64,000 nt of DNA from Acinetobacter colistiniresistens. GTDB lineage: Bacteria > Pseudomonadota > Gammaproteobacteria > Pseudomonadales > Moraxellaceae. Under the pieces are notes generated by a model. That model saw only the letters and a program-made list of their open reading frames with translations. It did no database searches and was not told the DNA's origin. Position 1 is the stretch's first letter. Every line of letters starts with the position of its first letter. Location: NCBI RefSeq assembly GCF_000413935.1, contig NZ_KE340380.1:744001-808000 (forward strand), in the 5' to 3' direction. A program made the position numbers and the translations under genes. Positions 1 through 8,529 of the stretch are shown piece after piece.

Positions 1-1140
1 TAAATGGGTCCATGAGATCACTACCCAGTTAATCACAATTGCTGCAACTACCAGCATCATCAACAGACCAAACGCTTTCTCTGGAAATGCATAGTTCAAC
101 AAGACACAAAGTACGGTGACGAATGCCGAAACATAAACAGCATTGGTTGGAATACCACGGCTGTTAATTTTTTTCAGGAACTTTGGTGCATTGCCTTGCT
201 GTGCCAAACCTAAAAGCATACGGCTGCTACAATAACTGGTTCCGTTATAAACCGAGACTGCCGCAGTCAAAATGACAAAGTTCAACATGGTCGCAACACC
301 TTGGCTATCCAACGAGGCAAAGACCATCACGAATGGGCTACCGCCTTGCGCCATTTGATTCCAAGGGAACAACGCAAATAAGATGAAAAGTGTTGCAATA
401 TAGAAAATCAAAATACGATAGATAATTTGATTGACTGCTTTTGGCAAGGTTTTATCTGGATCACGTGCTTCAGCCGCAGTAATCCCGAATAATTCAATTC
501 CGCCAAAGGCAAAAATGATTACAGCCATTGCCATGACCAGACCTTCCACACCAAATGGGAAGAATCCACCCAATGCCCACAGGTTACTGATGCTCGCCTG
601 TGGCCCTGCTGTGCCTGTTGCAAGCAAATAAGAACCAAAAGCGATCATGGCCAAGATTGCCAAGATTTTGATGATGGAAAACCAAAATTCCATTTCACCA
701 AAAAACTTCACATGCAGAAGATTAATCCCGTTAATCAGGATAAAAAACACCAATGCCGAAACCCAAGTCGGGATTTCAGGCCACCAATATTGAATATACA
801 GCCCGATAGCACTTAACTCTGCCATACAGACTAGAACATTCAGCACCCAGTAGTTCCAGCCAGACATAAAGCCTGCAAAAGAACCCCAGTATTTGTAAGC
901 AAAATGGCTAAACGAACCACTGACTGGCTCTTGTACCACCATCTCACCTAACTGTCGCATCATCAGGAATGCAATCAAGCCTGCAATTGCATAACCCAAG
1001 ATGACCGATGGACCTGCCAGTTTAATCGATTGGGAAATCCCGAGAAACAAACCTGTACCAATTGCACCACCTAGCGCGATAAGCTGGATGTGCCGATTGC
1101 TTAAACCGTGTTTCAGGTTTCCTTGTTCCTGTTTTGACAT
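1..1140 (-). CDS. Aromatic/neutral amino acid permease, APC superfamily (3' end outside window)
   Basis: The minus strand stays open from an ATG at 1140 to the window edge, giving about 380 residues and no stop. The N-terminus (SNRHIQLIALGGAIGTGLFL) is the classic start of the AAT family of proton-coupled amino acid permeases (AroP, PheP, ProY type), and many hydrophobic membrane segments follow. Family members are about 450-470 residues, so roughly the last 80 are missing. It is divergent from fahA and next to homogentisate-pathway genes, so I infer it imports phenylalanine or tyrosine into the cytoplasm for this pathway. Substrate cannot be fixed from sequence alone. AroP-like is the best guess; other AAT permeases remain possible. 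Confidence 0.85.
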   Translation of the reverse strand, partial: MSKQEQGNLKHGLSNRHIQLIALGGAIGTGLFLGISQSIKLAGPSVILGYAIAGLIAFLMMRQLGEMVVQEPVSGSFSHFAYKYWGSFAGFMSGWNYWVLNVLVCMAELSAIGLYIQYWWPEIPTWVSALVFFILINGINLLHVKFFGEMEFWFSIIKILAILAMIAFGSYLLATGTAGPQASISNLWALGGFFPFGVEGLVMAMAVIIFAFGGIELFGITAAEARDPDKTLPKAVNQIIYRILIFYIATLFILFALFPWNQMAQGGSPFVMVFASLDSQGVATMLNFVILTAAVSVYNGTSYCSSRMLLGLAQQGNAPKFLKKINSRGIPTNAVYVSAFVTVLCVLLNYAFPEKAFGLLMMLVVAAIVINWVVISWTHL

Positions 1141-1494
1141 ATGATTATTCTCATCCTTGTCGCGTAATTTTTCTGTCTAAAATTACGTATATCATAAGTT
1201 AATCACAAATGCCTATATCTAACCCGAAAAATAATTAATTCATTTTTCGAATAACCGCGCATATAAACAGAAAACTCCATAAATAACAAATATTATGAAT
1301 AATGTAATTAAATTATGTATTGCGTAATTAAATATTTTCAGTATGATAGAAATCATAAAGTACATATTTCTTGCTTGAACGATAGGATTCAAATGGGTCA
1401 AAAGACCAATATTTATTTTATTTTCATATTGTTATAGAAAGCAGGATAAAAATTTAATAGGTCTTCATAAAACGAGAGACAAGGAAAGTAAATC
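1141..1494. promoter_or_regulatory. Divergent promoter region between permease and fahA
   Basis: This 354-bp AT-rich gap separates the divergent permease and fahA start codons, so both promoters should lie here. It holds the 26-bp element at 1305-1330 that recurs upstream of hppD. A related AATTACG sequence occurs near 1177. A purine-rich ribosome site (AAGGAAAG) sits just before the fahA ATG. I see no open reading frame worth calling. Confidence 0.6.
1305..1330 (+). promoter_or_regulatory. Candidate operator, copy 1 (upstream of fahA)
   Basis: These 26 bases match 22 of 26 positions of 6429-6454, upstream of hppD. The first 14 bases are identical (TAATTAAATTATGT), followed by a shared TGxGTAATT. 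The core is partly palindromic around AATTAAATT. Both copies sit in front of genes of one pathway and near an IclR-family gene, so I infer a common regulator site. High A+T content raises the chance of coincidence. Confidence 0.45.
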
Positions 1495-2799
1495 ATGGCA
1501 CAACAATTAACCTCTTTTCTTGAGATTGATCCGCAATCAGATTTCACAATACATAATTTGCCATACGGTATTTTTAGCGAGAGCCCACAAGGTGAAAAAC
1601 GTGTTGGCGTTGCAATTGGTGACTGGGTACTTGACCTTGCCGCATTAGAGCAAAAAGGCTTATTACAGCTCACGACAGCAAACTGTTTTAATCAGCCAAC
1701 ACTGAATAAATTTATTGAAACAGGCAAACAAAATTGGCATACGGTTCGCAGCGCCTTACAAAGCTTGTTGTCTGCGGAAAACCCAAGCTTACGTGATGAT
1801 GCCGATTTACGTCAGCAGATATTGTTTAAACAAGAAAATGTGGTTTTACATTTACCGATTCAGGTGCCTGGTTATACCGACTTCTATTCATCTAAAGAAC
1901 ATGCCACCAATGTCGGCACCATGTTTAGAGATCCTAAAAATGCGCTATTGCCGAACTGGAGCGAACTTCCTGTAGGCTATAACGGTCGTGCCAGTTCTGT
2001 GATTGTCAGTGGCAAAGACATTGTACGCCCTTCTGGCCAAATCAAATTACCCAATGAAGAACGTCCTGTGTTCTCTGCGACACGTAAACTCGACTTTGAA
2101 CTCGAGACCGCTTTTGTAGTGGGTAAAGCAACTGAACTGGGTGAGCCAATTGCCATTGAAAATGCATGGGAACATATCTTTGGCATGGTGTTGCTGAACG
2201 ACTGGTCAGCACGTGATATTCAACAATGGGAATATGTCCCTTTAGGCCCTTTCAATGCCAAAACTTTTGCCAGTGCCATTTCACCGTGGGTGGTGACGAT
2301 GGAAGCGCTTGAACCATTTAAAGTTAAAGGCCCAGAGCAGCAGCCAAAACCATTGGGTTATCTACAAGAAAAAACCGCAAACAGCTATGACATTCACCTG
2401 AGTGTTGAAGTTCAAACACCGCAATCTGCACAGTCTGATGTGATTTGCCAAACCAACTTCAAATATATGTATTGGTCAATGGCACAGCAACTAACCCATC
2501 ACACCATTGCAGGCTGTAATGTTCAGGTTGGCGACTTGATGGGTTCAGGCACGATTTCAGGCCCAACCGAAGACTCGTACGGCAGCTTACTGGAACTGAC
2601 GTGGAACACCACTAAACCACTGAGCCTCTCAAACGGCGAAAAGCGTGGCTTCTTGGAAGATGGCGATCGTGTCGTCATGAAAGGCTATTGTGAAAAAGAT
2701 GGCATTCGCGTGGGCTTTGGTGAAGTTGCCAATCGCATTTTGCCAGCACGTCACTTTAGTTTTAATGAACAAAAGGACGAACGCTATGAAACTGTATAG
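1495..2799 (+). CDS. fahA: Fumarylacetoacetase
   Basis: This enzyme hydrolyses fumarylacetoacetate to fumarate and acetoacetate, the last step of phenylalanine, tyrosine and homogentisate breakdown in the cytoplasm. The 434-residue length fits the family. Metal and active-site residues align with the animal enzyme: D129, H136 in the KEHATNVGTMFR segment, E202 and E204 in FELETAF, and D236 in NDWSARDIQQWEYVPLGPF. The ATG follows a purine-rich AAGGAAAG site. Its stop codon overlaps the maiA start region by 14 bp, so the two are probably translationally coupled. It is the first gene of a three-gene operon ending at the terminator at 4005-4038. Confidence 0.97.
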   Translation: MAQQLTSFLEIDPQSDFTIHNLPYGIFSESPQGEKRVGVAIGDWVLDLAALEQKGLLQLTTANCFNQPTLNKFIETGKQNWHTVRSALQSLLSAENPSLRDDADLRQQILFKQENVVLHLPIQVPGYTDFYSSKEHATNVGTMFRDPKNALLPNWSELPVGYNGRASSVIVSGKDIVRPSGQIKLPNEERPVFSATRKLDFELETAFVVGKATELGEPIAIENAWEHIFGMVLLNDWSARDIQQWEYVPLGPFNAKTFASAISPWVVTMEALEPFKVKGPEQQPKPLGYLQEKTANSYDIHLSVEVQTPQSAQSDVICQTNFKYMYWSMAQQLTHHTIAGCNVQVGDLMGSGTISGPTEDSYGSLLELTWNTTKPLSLSNGEKRGFLEDGDRVVMKGYCEKDGIRVGFGEVANRILPARHFSFNEQKDERYETV

Positions 2800-3418
2800 T
2801 TACTTTCGTAGCTCTGCGGCCTATCGAGTGCGTATCGCACTCAACCTGAAAGAACTGCCGTATGAAACAGAAGCAGTTCATTTGGTCAAAAACGAGCAGC
2901 AACAAGCGAGCTATCGGGCACTAAACCCGAGCCAGCTTGTACCGACACTACTTGACCAAGATCAGGCCTTATTACAGTCGCTCAGCATATTGGAATATCT
3001 GGAGGAACGCTATCCAGCCAAAGCACTGTTGCCTAAAGACCTTATAGAACGTGCCAAAGTTCGGGCCTTCGCACAGACAATTGCCTGTGACATTCACCCG
3101 CTCAATAACTTGAGAGTGTTGAAGTACCTGCAAAAAGAGCTTGTAGTCAGTGATGCGCAAAAGAACAGCTGGTATCAACACTGGATTTTAGAAGGCTTTC
3201 ACAGCTTAGAAATGCAATTACAGCATTCCAATGGGCAATTCTGTTTTGGCACCCAAGCCACCTTTGCAGACTGTTGTCTAATTCCTCAGGTCTATAACGC
3301 CAAGCGCTTCAAAATTGATTTAAGTGCTTTCCCAAAGATTGAGTCAATTTACCAACATTGCTTAACCCTTCCCACATTCTTGAATGCCACACCAGAACAA
3401 CAACCAGATTGGGAATAA
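2786..3418 (+). CDS. maiA: Maleylacetoacetate isomerase (zeta-class GST)
   Basis: It isomerises maleylacetoacetate to fumarylacetoacetate using glutathione, the step before FahA. The 210-residue protein begins MKLYSYFRSSAAYRVRIAL, with the SS-x-x-YRVRIAL signature of zeta glutathione transferases, and has the QSLSILEYLEE glutathione-site segment near residues 62-72. A longer frame opens upstream at 2690, inside fahA. I chose the ATG at 2786 because AAAAGGACGA precedes it and homologues start here. It overlaps fahA by 14 bp. The neighbours are those expected for a homogentisate operon. Confidence 0.96.
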   Translation: MKLYSYFRSSAAYRVRIALNLKELPYETEAVHLVKNEQQQASYRALNPSQLVPTLLDQDQALLQSLSILEYLEERYPAKALLPKDLIERAKVRAFAQTIACDIHPLNNLRVLKYLQKELVVSDAQKNSWYQHWILEGFHSLEMQLQHSNGQFCFGTQATFADCCLIPQVYNAKRFKIDLSAFPKIESIYQHCLTLPTFLNATPEQQPDWE

Positions 3419-3437
3419 GCTAAAAAGGAGTTTTAAC

Positions 3438-3986
3438 ATGAGCTTTGCAATTAAAAAAATTCACCACGTGGCTTATCGCTGTAAAGATGCCAAAGAAACC
3501 GTGCAATGGTACAAACAAATGCTGCACATGGATTTTATCTTGGCGTTTGCAGAAGATCATGTCCCATCGACCAAAGCCTTTGACCCGTATATGCATTTAT
3601 TTTTGGATGCAGGTCAAGGCAATGTATTGGCCTTCTTTGAGCTACCAACCCAACCAGAAATGGGCCGTGATGAAAATACACCACAATGGGTGCAGCACAT
3701 TGCTTTTGAAGTCGAAGACCTAGATGCATTAATGACTGCAAAATCACATCTTGAAGAAAATGGGGTTAAAGTTTTAGGTGTAACCAATCATGGTATTTTC
3801 CATTCGATTTATTTCTTCGATCCAAATGGTCATCGCCTTGAACTGACCTATAACGATGTACATGCCGATGCCAAGATTGCTCGGATTACCGAAGAAATGA
3901 AACTGGAAATGCTGGAGGAATGGAGCCGTACCAAACGTGCCCCACACCACACCCACTTCTTACATGAAGATGAACTCGGTGCATAA
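3438..3986 (+). CDS. VOC-family (glyoxalase/dioxygenase fold) protein in tyrosine degradation operon
   Basis: This 182-residue protein has paired vicinal-oxygen-chelate motifs. One is near the start (IKKIHHVAYRCKDAKETVQWY). The second half has VQHIAFEVEDL and FFDPNGHRLELTY, typical of metal-dependent glyoxalases and extradiol dioxygenases. The likely metal ligands are the histidines in HHVAY and QHIAF and the glutamate in RLELTY. The start at 3438 follows AAAAAGGAG; an in-frame ATG at 3384 inside maiA is less likely. It is the last gene of the fahA-maiA operon, so a role in aromatic ring metabolism is inferred, but its reaction is not known to me. Confidence 0.8.
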   Translation: MSFAIKKIHHVAYRCKDAKETVQWYKQMLHMDFILAFAEDHVPSTKAFDPYMHLFLDAGQGNVLAFFELPTQPEMGRDENTPQWVQHIAFEVEDLDALMTAKSHLEENGVKVLGVTNHGIFHSIYFFDPNGHRLELTYNDVHADAKIARITEEMKLEMLEEWSRTKRAPHHTHFLHEDELGA

Positions 3987-4004
3987 ACCAGATTCATTCT
4001 GTCA

Positions 4005-4038
4005 GGCATTAGAGTTTTAAAATTCTAATGCCTTTTTT
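4005..4038 (+). terminator. Rho-independent terminator of the fahA operon
   Basis: Nine-base arms GGCATTAGA (4005-4013) and TCTAATGCC (4024-4032) pair perfectly and are followed by six T residues. It lies 19 bases after the VOC gene stop. Confidence 0.9.
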
Positions 4039-4267
4039 ATGGTCTAAATTTAGAGCATCGACCTGTTTTTACTGTATCTTGCACCGCTCAAAATAAAGTG
4101 CAATATGTCTAAAAACAATTGTATGCTTATACAATTCACCGATTTGATTCATTTAAAAAGATGATTTCTATTTTGCCCAATGCTCAGGCATTATGTGCTG
4201 ATTGTAAATTGTCCAAAATTGACAGCAAACAAACATTGCAAAAGAGAAGCAGCTTAAGGGTTATTGA

Positions 4268-5047
4268 ATGATTGAAGAAAAGTTATCTGGTGGGGTTCAA
4301 TCACTTGAGGTTGGCTTAGCCGTGCTTAATGCCCTTTTAGAACACAACAAACCGATTATTTTAAAAGATCTATCCAGCAAACTGGATATGCACCCTGCCA
4401 AGGTACACCGCTATCTGGTCAGTCTGATTCGCATGAATTACGCCAAGCAGCTTACCGATGGTCAGTATGCCTTGGGTGATCAGGCGTGGCGTTTGGGTCT
4501 GAACTGTATCCAACATACCGATGTGTTACAGCTGGTTCAGCACCTGATTTACGAATTACAGAATAAAATTGGTTGCGGTATTCAAATCAGCAAATGGTCG
4601 CCTAAAGGGCCTTTAGTGGTGCAATCGATTGAATCTAACCACCCGATTTCGATTGTAACCAAAGTCGGCTCAATCATGCCGTTGGTGAATTCAGCAGCAG
4701 GTCGTGTGTTTGCCTCTTATATGCCTGAAGCCGTAATCAAGCCGCTGATGCAAGCGGAATGGGAAAAAGCGGCTCATAACCATTATCCGATTAAACCGAC
4801 TGATTGGGATGAGTTTCTGCTACTCAAAGAAAATGTATTGCAGCATGGCATGTCGATTGCTCAAGGTGATCTTCTGGTCGGGATCAATGCCGTTGGTCTA
4901 CCAATCTTTAATGCGCATCATTCCATGGAATTTTGTATTGTGGCACTGGACAGTGAAATGTTTTTCTCGGTTCATGAAGGTAGTGAAAACTTAGAGCTGT
5001 TTAAACGTGAAGTTGCAGCAATCAATCAATATATTCAAACCCGTTAA
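4268..5047 (+). CDS. IclR-family transcriptional regulator
   Basis: The 259-residue protein has an N-terminal winged helix-turn-helix (about residues 8-65: GVQSLEVGLAVLNALLEHN, then LSSKLDMHPAKVHRYLVSL) and a C-terminal effector-binding domain. This is the IclR layout. AAGGG lies a suitable distance before the ATG. It sits between the fahA operon and convergent hppD, so I infer it senses a pathway intermediate and controls these genes, possibly through the shared 26-bp elements. The effector is not visible from sequence. It is transcribed separately from fahA, because a terminator lies between them. Confidence 0.9.
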   Translation: MIEEKLSGGVQSLEVGLAVLNALLEHNKPIILKDLSSKLDMHPAKVHRYLVSLIRMNYAKQLTDGQYALGDQAWRLGLNCIQHTDVLQLVQHLIYELQNKIGCGIQISKWSPKGPLVVQSIESNHPISIVTKVGSIMPLVNSAAGRVFASYMPEAVIKPLMQAEWEKAAHNHYPIKPTDWDEFLLLKENVLQHGMSIAQGDLLVGINAVGLPIFNAHHSMEFCIVALDSEMFFSVHEGSENLELFKREVAAINQYIQTR

Positions 5048-5061
5048 TTTTTCATCCATAT

Positions 5062-5093
5062 AAAAAGCCAAGAATTGAATTCTTGGCTTTTTT
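5062..5093. terminator. Bidirectional terminator between iclR-type gene and hppD
   Basis: AAAAAGCCAAGAATT and AATTCTTGGCTTTTTT pair as an almost continuous palindrome between two convergent genes. There is a T-run on one strand and an A-run on the other, so it can end transcription both ways. Confidence 0.9.
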
Positions 5094-5110
5094 ATTTCAT
5101 TTGAATGTAA

Positions 5111-6166
5111 TTACTTTGCTTCTAACACACCACGGCGGATCTGGTCACGTTCGATGGATTCAAACAGTGCCTTGAAGTTCCCTTCGCCAAAACCATCATC
5201 ATCTTTACGTTGAATAAATTCAAAGAACACAGGCCCAAGCATGTTTTGCGAGAAAATCTGTAACAGCAGTTTTTTCTGGCCATCTTTGGTATTACCATCC
5301 AGTAAGATACCGCGTTTTTGCAGTTCTTCAGTTGGCTCACCATGATTCGGTAAACGCTCTTTCAACATTTCATAATAGGTTTCAGGCGGCGCTGTCATAA
5401 ACTGCATGCCGATCCCTTTTAACTTGTCCCATGTTGAAAGCAAGTCATCGGTAATAAACGCGATATGCTGTATACCTTCACCATTGAAATCTGCCAAGAA
5501 CTCTGCAATTTGACCATTGCCCTTGTCTGAATCTTCATTCAATGGAATACGAATCATGCCGTCTGGTGCAGTCAAGGCTTTAGAGGTTAAACCGGTATAT
5601 TCGCCTTTGATGTCAAAGTAACGAATTTCTTGGAAATTAAAGATTTTTTCGTAGAAGTTCGCCCAATATTCCATACGTCCTTTATAGACGTTATGGGTTA
5701 AATGGTCGATTTCGTTCAGGCCTGCACCTTTTGGATTTCTGTCCGCATCATCAAAGAAAACGAAGTCATTTTCATAGATATCACGGTCAACCAAGAAAAT
5801 TGGCATTCCACCAATTCCTTTGATCGCAGGAATATTCAATTCCATTGGCCCAGCTTGTGAATACATTGGTTCTGCACCAAGTTCCACTGCTTTGCTAAAT
5901 GCTTTGGCTGCATCGCGAGTTCTGAAACCCATTGCACATGCTGAAGGGCCATGTTCTTTAAAGAAGAATGAAGCATAAGATTCAGGCTGGTAGTTCAAGA
6001 TAATGTTGATATTACCCTGACGCCATAAATAAACTTTTTTAGATTTATGCTTTGCGACTTTGGAAAAACCGATGGTCTCAAAGATTTGATCTAATCCGTT
6101 TTCCGTCGAAACAAATTCAATAAAAGCAAAACCACATAGTTCTAATGGGTTATCTAAAATGTCCAT
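5111..6166 (-). CDS. hppD: 4-hydroxyphenylpyruvate dioxygenase
   Basis: This non-haem Fe(II) enzyme converts 4-hydroxyphenylpyruvate to homogentisate in tyrosine catabolism. At 351 residues it matches bacterial HPPDs. The iron ligands are visible as H155 (EIDHLTHNV), H234 ([11 protein letters not shown]) and E316 ([10 protein letters not shown]). AAGGGAAAC precedes the ATG. It is monocistronic and convergent with the IclR gene. The window does not contain homogentisate 1,2-dioxygenase, which would link HppD to MaiA and FahA, so that gene must be elsewhere. The upstream region holds copy 2 of the shared operator-like element. Confidence 0.97.
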   Translation of the reverse strand: MDILDNPLELCGFAFIEFVSTENGLDQIFETIGFSKVAKHKSKKVYLWRQGNINIILNYQPESYASFFFKEHGPSACAMGFRTRDAAKAFSKAVELGAEPMYSQAGPMELNIPAIKGIGGMPIFLVDRDIYENDFVFFDDADRNPKGAGLNEIDHLTHNVYKGRMEYWANFYEKIFNFQEIRYFDIKGEYTGLTSKALTAPDGMIRIPLNEDSDKGNGQIAEFLADFNGEGIQHIAFITDDLLSTWDKLKGIGMQFMTAPPETYYEMLKERLPNHGEPTEELQKRGILLDGNTKDGQKKLLLQIFSQNMLGPVFFEFIQRKDDDGFGEGNFKALFESIERDQIRRGVLEAK

Positions 6167-6640
6167 CTAGTTTCCCTTATTTAGATAAATTCATCCGTTT
6201 CATGCTCTGCATAGGTTTTATTCTTCAATTGCTTAAAAAGCTGTCTAAAAGCATCAACCTATACATGCGTTATCAGAAAAGGCGACAGGTGTTTTTATAA
6301 GTATGTAAAAGCATCCATGTTTAAGCCCTTTCCATCCATGAGTCAGCCAAATGAAGAAATCATCGTTCTTGATCTTGGCTCTCAGCTATAAATTCATGCT
6401 ACAAGAAAGTTTTAATTTATGCAATACATAATTAAATTATGTTATGTGTAATTTCATTGTTTTTTTACTTGAACATAAAGGCCACTATTAAAGAAGAAAT
6501 CGGTGTATTGCTAAATCAGACCATGGTCTTGAGTACTTCGGAAATAACAGGGCTCAGGCCAAAAGAACTGTCTTAAATCTTTAACAAAGTTCGATTAGTT
6601 TAAGTAACTAATGTCTTTAAATGAAAGAGATGATTGAGCA
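6167..6640. promoter_or_regulatory. Intergenic region upstream of hppD
   Basis: A 474-bp gap. It holds the hppD leader and, 263 bp upstream of the hppD start, the 26-bp element at 6429-6454. A perfect palindrome (ACATAATT-A-AATTATGT) spans 6426-6442. No convincing coding sequence or RNA gene was seen in the rest. Confidence 0.5.
6429..6454 (+). promoter_or_regulatory. Candidate operator, copy 2 (upstream of hppD)
   Basis: It matches 1305-1330 at 22 of 26 positions and overlaps a perfect 17-bp palindrome at 6426-6442. It is proposed as a site for the nearby IclR protein or another tyrosine-pathway regulator. This rests on sequence sharing and gene context only. Confidence 0.45.
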
Positions 6641-6874
6641 ATGACCCATACGCTGATCTTCGAACAGTTGACTCAACTGATTGAAAACTATAGTCACGAG
6701 CACAGTGGCAGGCCACAAAAGATCTTGATTGGTTATAAAGCCTATTATGACTTGATGGGAAATTCGAGTTTTGCCACAGAGGTTACAGAATCGGCATTAA
6801 ACCCAAATAAAAGAAAGTATAAGAAGATTAAAATTAAAGTCACCAAAGATGATTATCAGCTTGAGCTAGAATAG
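6641..6874 (+). CDS. Hypothetical protein, 77 residues
   Basis: I do not recognise this protein. It is charged, with a lysine-rich segment near the C-terminus (PNKRKYKKIKIKVTKDDYQLELE), no signal peptide and no membrane segment. The start ATG follows a weak GAAAGAGA sequence. It stands alone at the distal edge of the decayed toxin-cassette array and runs opposite to it. It could be a small phage-type or mobile-region protein, but nothing in the sequence proves that. The reading frame looks plausible because of its length and balanced composition. Confidence 0.5.
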   Translation: MTHTLIFEQLTQLIENYSHEHSGRPQKILIGYKAYYDLMGNSSFATEVTESALNPNKRKYKKIKIKVTKDDYQLELE

Positions 6875-6882
6875 TGTTCTGA

Positions 6883-7000
6883 CTTGCCGTTAAATCTTTA
6901 GCTTCTTTTCCATACAAAATTCTCAGCAAGTAATGGCGCTGCGGCCTCAGCACCACTCGCAGTAGGTGCGGACAAGCCTGCCGACACCATATCTAATAAC
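6883..7000 (-). pseudogene. Remnant of VENN pre-toxin module (copy C)
   Basis: Reading leftwards, this segment resembles the pre-toxin module at 9291-9809: the blocks coding for SAPTASGAG and GGAEAAAPLLAEYLYGKKAKDLTA are both recognisable. The roughly 150 bases between them are missing, apparently deleted across a short GCACCA repeat, and frames are broken. It marks the far end of the cassette array and shows that the array was once longer. Confidence 0.7.
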
Positions 7001-7081
7001 ACACCCGCTTTTTGCCATTGGCTAGCATCTTTCCTAAAAATTTTTACTCTATCTTTTCAGACCAGAGGCAAAATCTATACA

Positions 7082-7109
7082 TAAAAAAAGCCGCACTTGA
7101 AGTACGGCT
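7082..7109 (-). terminator. Terminator at the distal end of the cassette array
   Basis: On the minus strand, arms AGCCGTACTT and AAGTGCGGCT pair with one G-T wobble and are followed by seven T residues. It lies downstream of the immunity gene at 7196-7570 and would end transcription of the array. Confidence 0.8.
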
Positions 7110-7195
7110 AGAATCATTACTGTGGTATTTATATAGCATTACCGTATATTTTGGTTGAACTTACTTCTTTTTCTATAACAATTCCAACAACTTAC

Positions 7196-7570
7196 TTATA
7201 GATCTTTTAACCAATCTGGTTCTTCAACTTCAGGTACATGACTATATTCTCTATTATCAACTACAGGAAGCCATCCACTTCCTGATTCGAACATAGACAG
7301 GTTTTCAATAATATATAAATCATTCTCAAGCTTAGATAAAGTAATTAATCCATATTTATAATGAAGATACTCTCCACCAGCACCTGCAGATACTCTTAAA
7401 TCAATTTCTTTATAATCCCAACCTGTTACAAGACCTGTAACCTGAGGATAAGCGACTAAAAAGTCGATTTCAAATTTTTCAGCAATCTTACATAAACACG
7501 GTATTTGTGATGTTTTAAGCATATTTTCTGTATGAAGATCGTCTTCGAATTTAGCATGAACTTGTAACAT
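7196..7570 (-). CDS. Immunity-like protein, paralogue of the 8158-8529 gene
   Basis: This 124-residue acidic cytoplasmic-type protein is a clear paralogue of the one at 8158-8529. Shared features are IPCL-x-[KR]I, F-x-IDF, the glycine-rich AG-x-GGEYL-x-YK followed by LITL, LSMF and a C-terminal EY motif. The ATG overlaps the stop of a decayed toxin tail (TAATG), the usual toxin-immunity coupling. I infer it protects against a papain/C39-like toxin of the type at 8530-9243. Its frame is intact although its toxin partner is broken, so it may be an orphan protector. Confidence 0.7.
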   Translation of the reverse strand: MLQVHAKFEDDLHTENMLKTSQIPCLCKIAEKFEIDFLVAYPQVTGLVTGWDYKEIDLRVSAGAGGEYLHYKYGLITLSKLENDLYIIENLSMFESGSGWLPVVDNREYSHVPEVEEPDWLKDL

Positions 7571-7663
7571 TACTTAAAACTCCTTGGGATTATAGCCTCA
7601 CCAGTAAACGCTTTTTTAAAGCGTCTCAAGTGGACTAAAATAACTTTTACCATGTGGATCTCT
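7570..7663 (-). pseudogene. C-terminal remnant of a papain/C39-like toxin
   Basis: The minus strand encodes RDPHGKSYFSPLET, then after a one-base insertion FKKAFTGEAIIPRSFK and a stop. The intact toxin at 8530-9243 ends RDPHGKSYFSPVDTFKKAFT and so on with the same tail. Only about 30 codons are recognisable; the catalytic cysteine and histidine regions are absent. A longer frame reaching 7776 exists, but its upstream half contains a terminator hairpin and no homology, so I treat this as debris of a duplicated cassette. Confidence 0.85.
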
Positions 7664-7754
7664 AACTTACAAAAATTTATCTCCCTAATTTTTATAACTG
7701 AATTACAAGCTCTAGCTAACTTACCAACTAAAGTAGTAATACACAAACCATATA

Positions 7755-7783
7755 AAAAAGCATGCCAATATGACATGCTTTTA
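7755..7783 (-). terminator. Hairpin terminator within the array
   Basis: On the minus strand GCATG, a nine-base loop and CATGC are followed by six T residues. It lies downstream of the 7810-8028 fragment and would separate it from the next remnant. Confidence 0.65.
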
Positions 7784-7809
7784 AATTAAGAAAAACAAAC
7801 TACAAAATT

Positions 7810-8028
7810 TTATGATTTTTCATCATAAATAAACTTCGTATGAGCCCTGCCATTTTCATCCAGTGTAAGAATAAGCTTAGTCCATACTCCTCCTGTATGT
7901 TCCTGTACTAATCTATGAAGCTCTTCCAGCAGATACTGCTGCCCGATTCCATGTGCAACATAAGGCGCAAGTGTATTTGCTACAACCTGCATATCGGTTT
8001 GTCCACCCAATGCACCTGTCACTGCCAT
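7810..8028 (-). pseudogene. Chimeric remnant: CdiA pre-toxin segment joined to an immunity-like tail
   Basis: The 72-residue frame starts AVTGALGGQTDMQVVANTLA, typical of the CdiA region just before the VENN module. It switches after residue 30 to YLLEELHRLVQEHTGGVWTK and ends TKFIYDEKS. The second half resembles the end of YezG/DUF600-type immunity proteins, but this is a weak visual match. No start is well supported. I read it as a fusion left by recombination that removed a toxin and most of its immunity gene. Confidence 0.5.
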
Positions 8029-8157
8029 ATCAAATATCAGTAACTGTTAGATCAGGTTTGAGCTAGTACAATTTAAATAAGTTTACTCTTGCTCACTTAA
8101 GCTCAAACTTTGCTATTATTTGTCTATAATGAATTGATTTTCTTTCTTCTTACATGT

Positions 8158-8529
8158 TTATTCATCTGGATCAACATCCCATAAACTAGAATTTGGATTC
8201 GCATATTCACCATTTTCTATGACAGAACACCATCCAACACCATTCACGAACATGCTCAATGCAACAATAGCGAACTTCTTTTCAGCAATCTGATTTAGTG
8301 TGATTAAACTTCTCTTATAATACAAATATTCCCCTCCTGTTCCAGCAGGCACTCTATGATTTAGATCATGCCATGACCACTCTAGAACCTGTCCAGACAC
8401 ATTAGGTACAGTTTCAAAAAAATCAATCATAAAAGTATCACTTATTCTAACTAAACAAGGAATATTTTCACAATCTAACATCATTTCTGAATAGATATTA
8501 TTAGGTAAATCTAAATTTAAATTTAACAT
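8158..8529 (-). CDS. Immunity protein for the papain/C39-like toxin
   Basis: A 123-residue protein encoded directly after the toxin stop (the ATG is adjacent), which is the standard toxin-immunity order. It is acidic and has no signal or membrane segment, so it should act in the cytoplasm. It shares the IPCL, IDF, AG-x-GGEYLYYK, LITL and LSMF blocks with the protein at 7196-7570. I infer it binds and neutralises the peptidase toxin encoded just upstream. I do not recognise its Pfam family. Confidence 0.75.
   Translation of the reverse strand: MLNLNLDLPNNIYSEMMLDCENIPCLVRISDTFMIDFFETVPNVSGQVLEWSWHDLNHRVPAGTGGEYLYYKRSLITLNQIAEKKFAIVALSMFVNGVGWCSVIENGEYANPNSSLWDVDPDE

Noticed and set aside
1413..1673. 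Minus-strand 86-codon frame at the fahA start
   Set aside because: It lies opposite fahA and its upstream region, has no ribosome site and no recognisable domain.
6875..7195. Possible additional gene between the hypothetical protein and the immunity gene
   Set aside because: The sequence is a broken pre-toxin fragment plus a terminator; no frame with a start was found.
7570..7776. 68-residue minus-strand frame as a gene
   Set aside because: Its downstream end is a frameshifted toxin tail and its upstream half covers a terminator hairpin, so I call only the remnant at 7570-7663.
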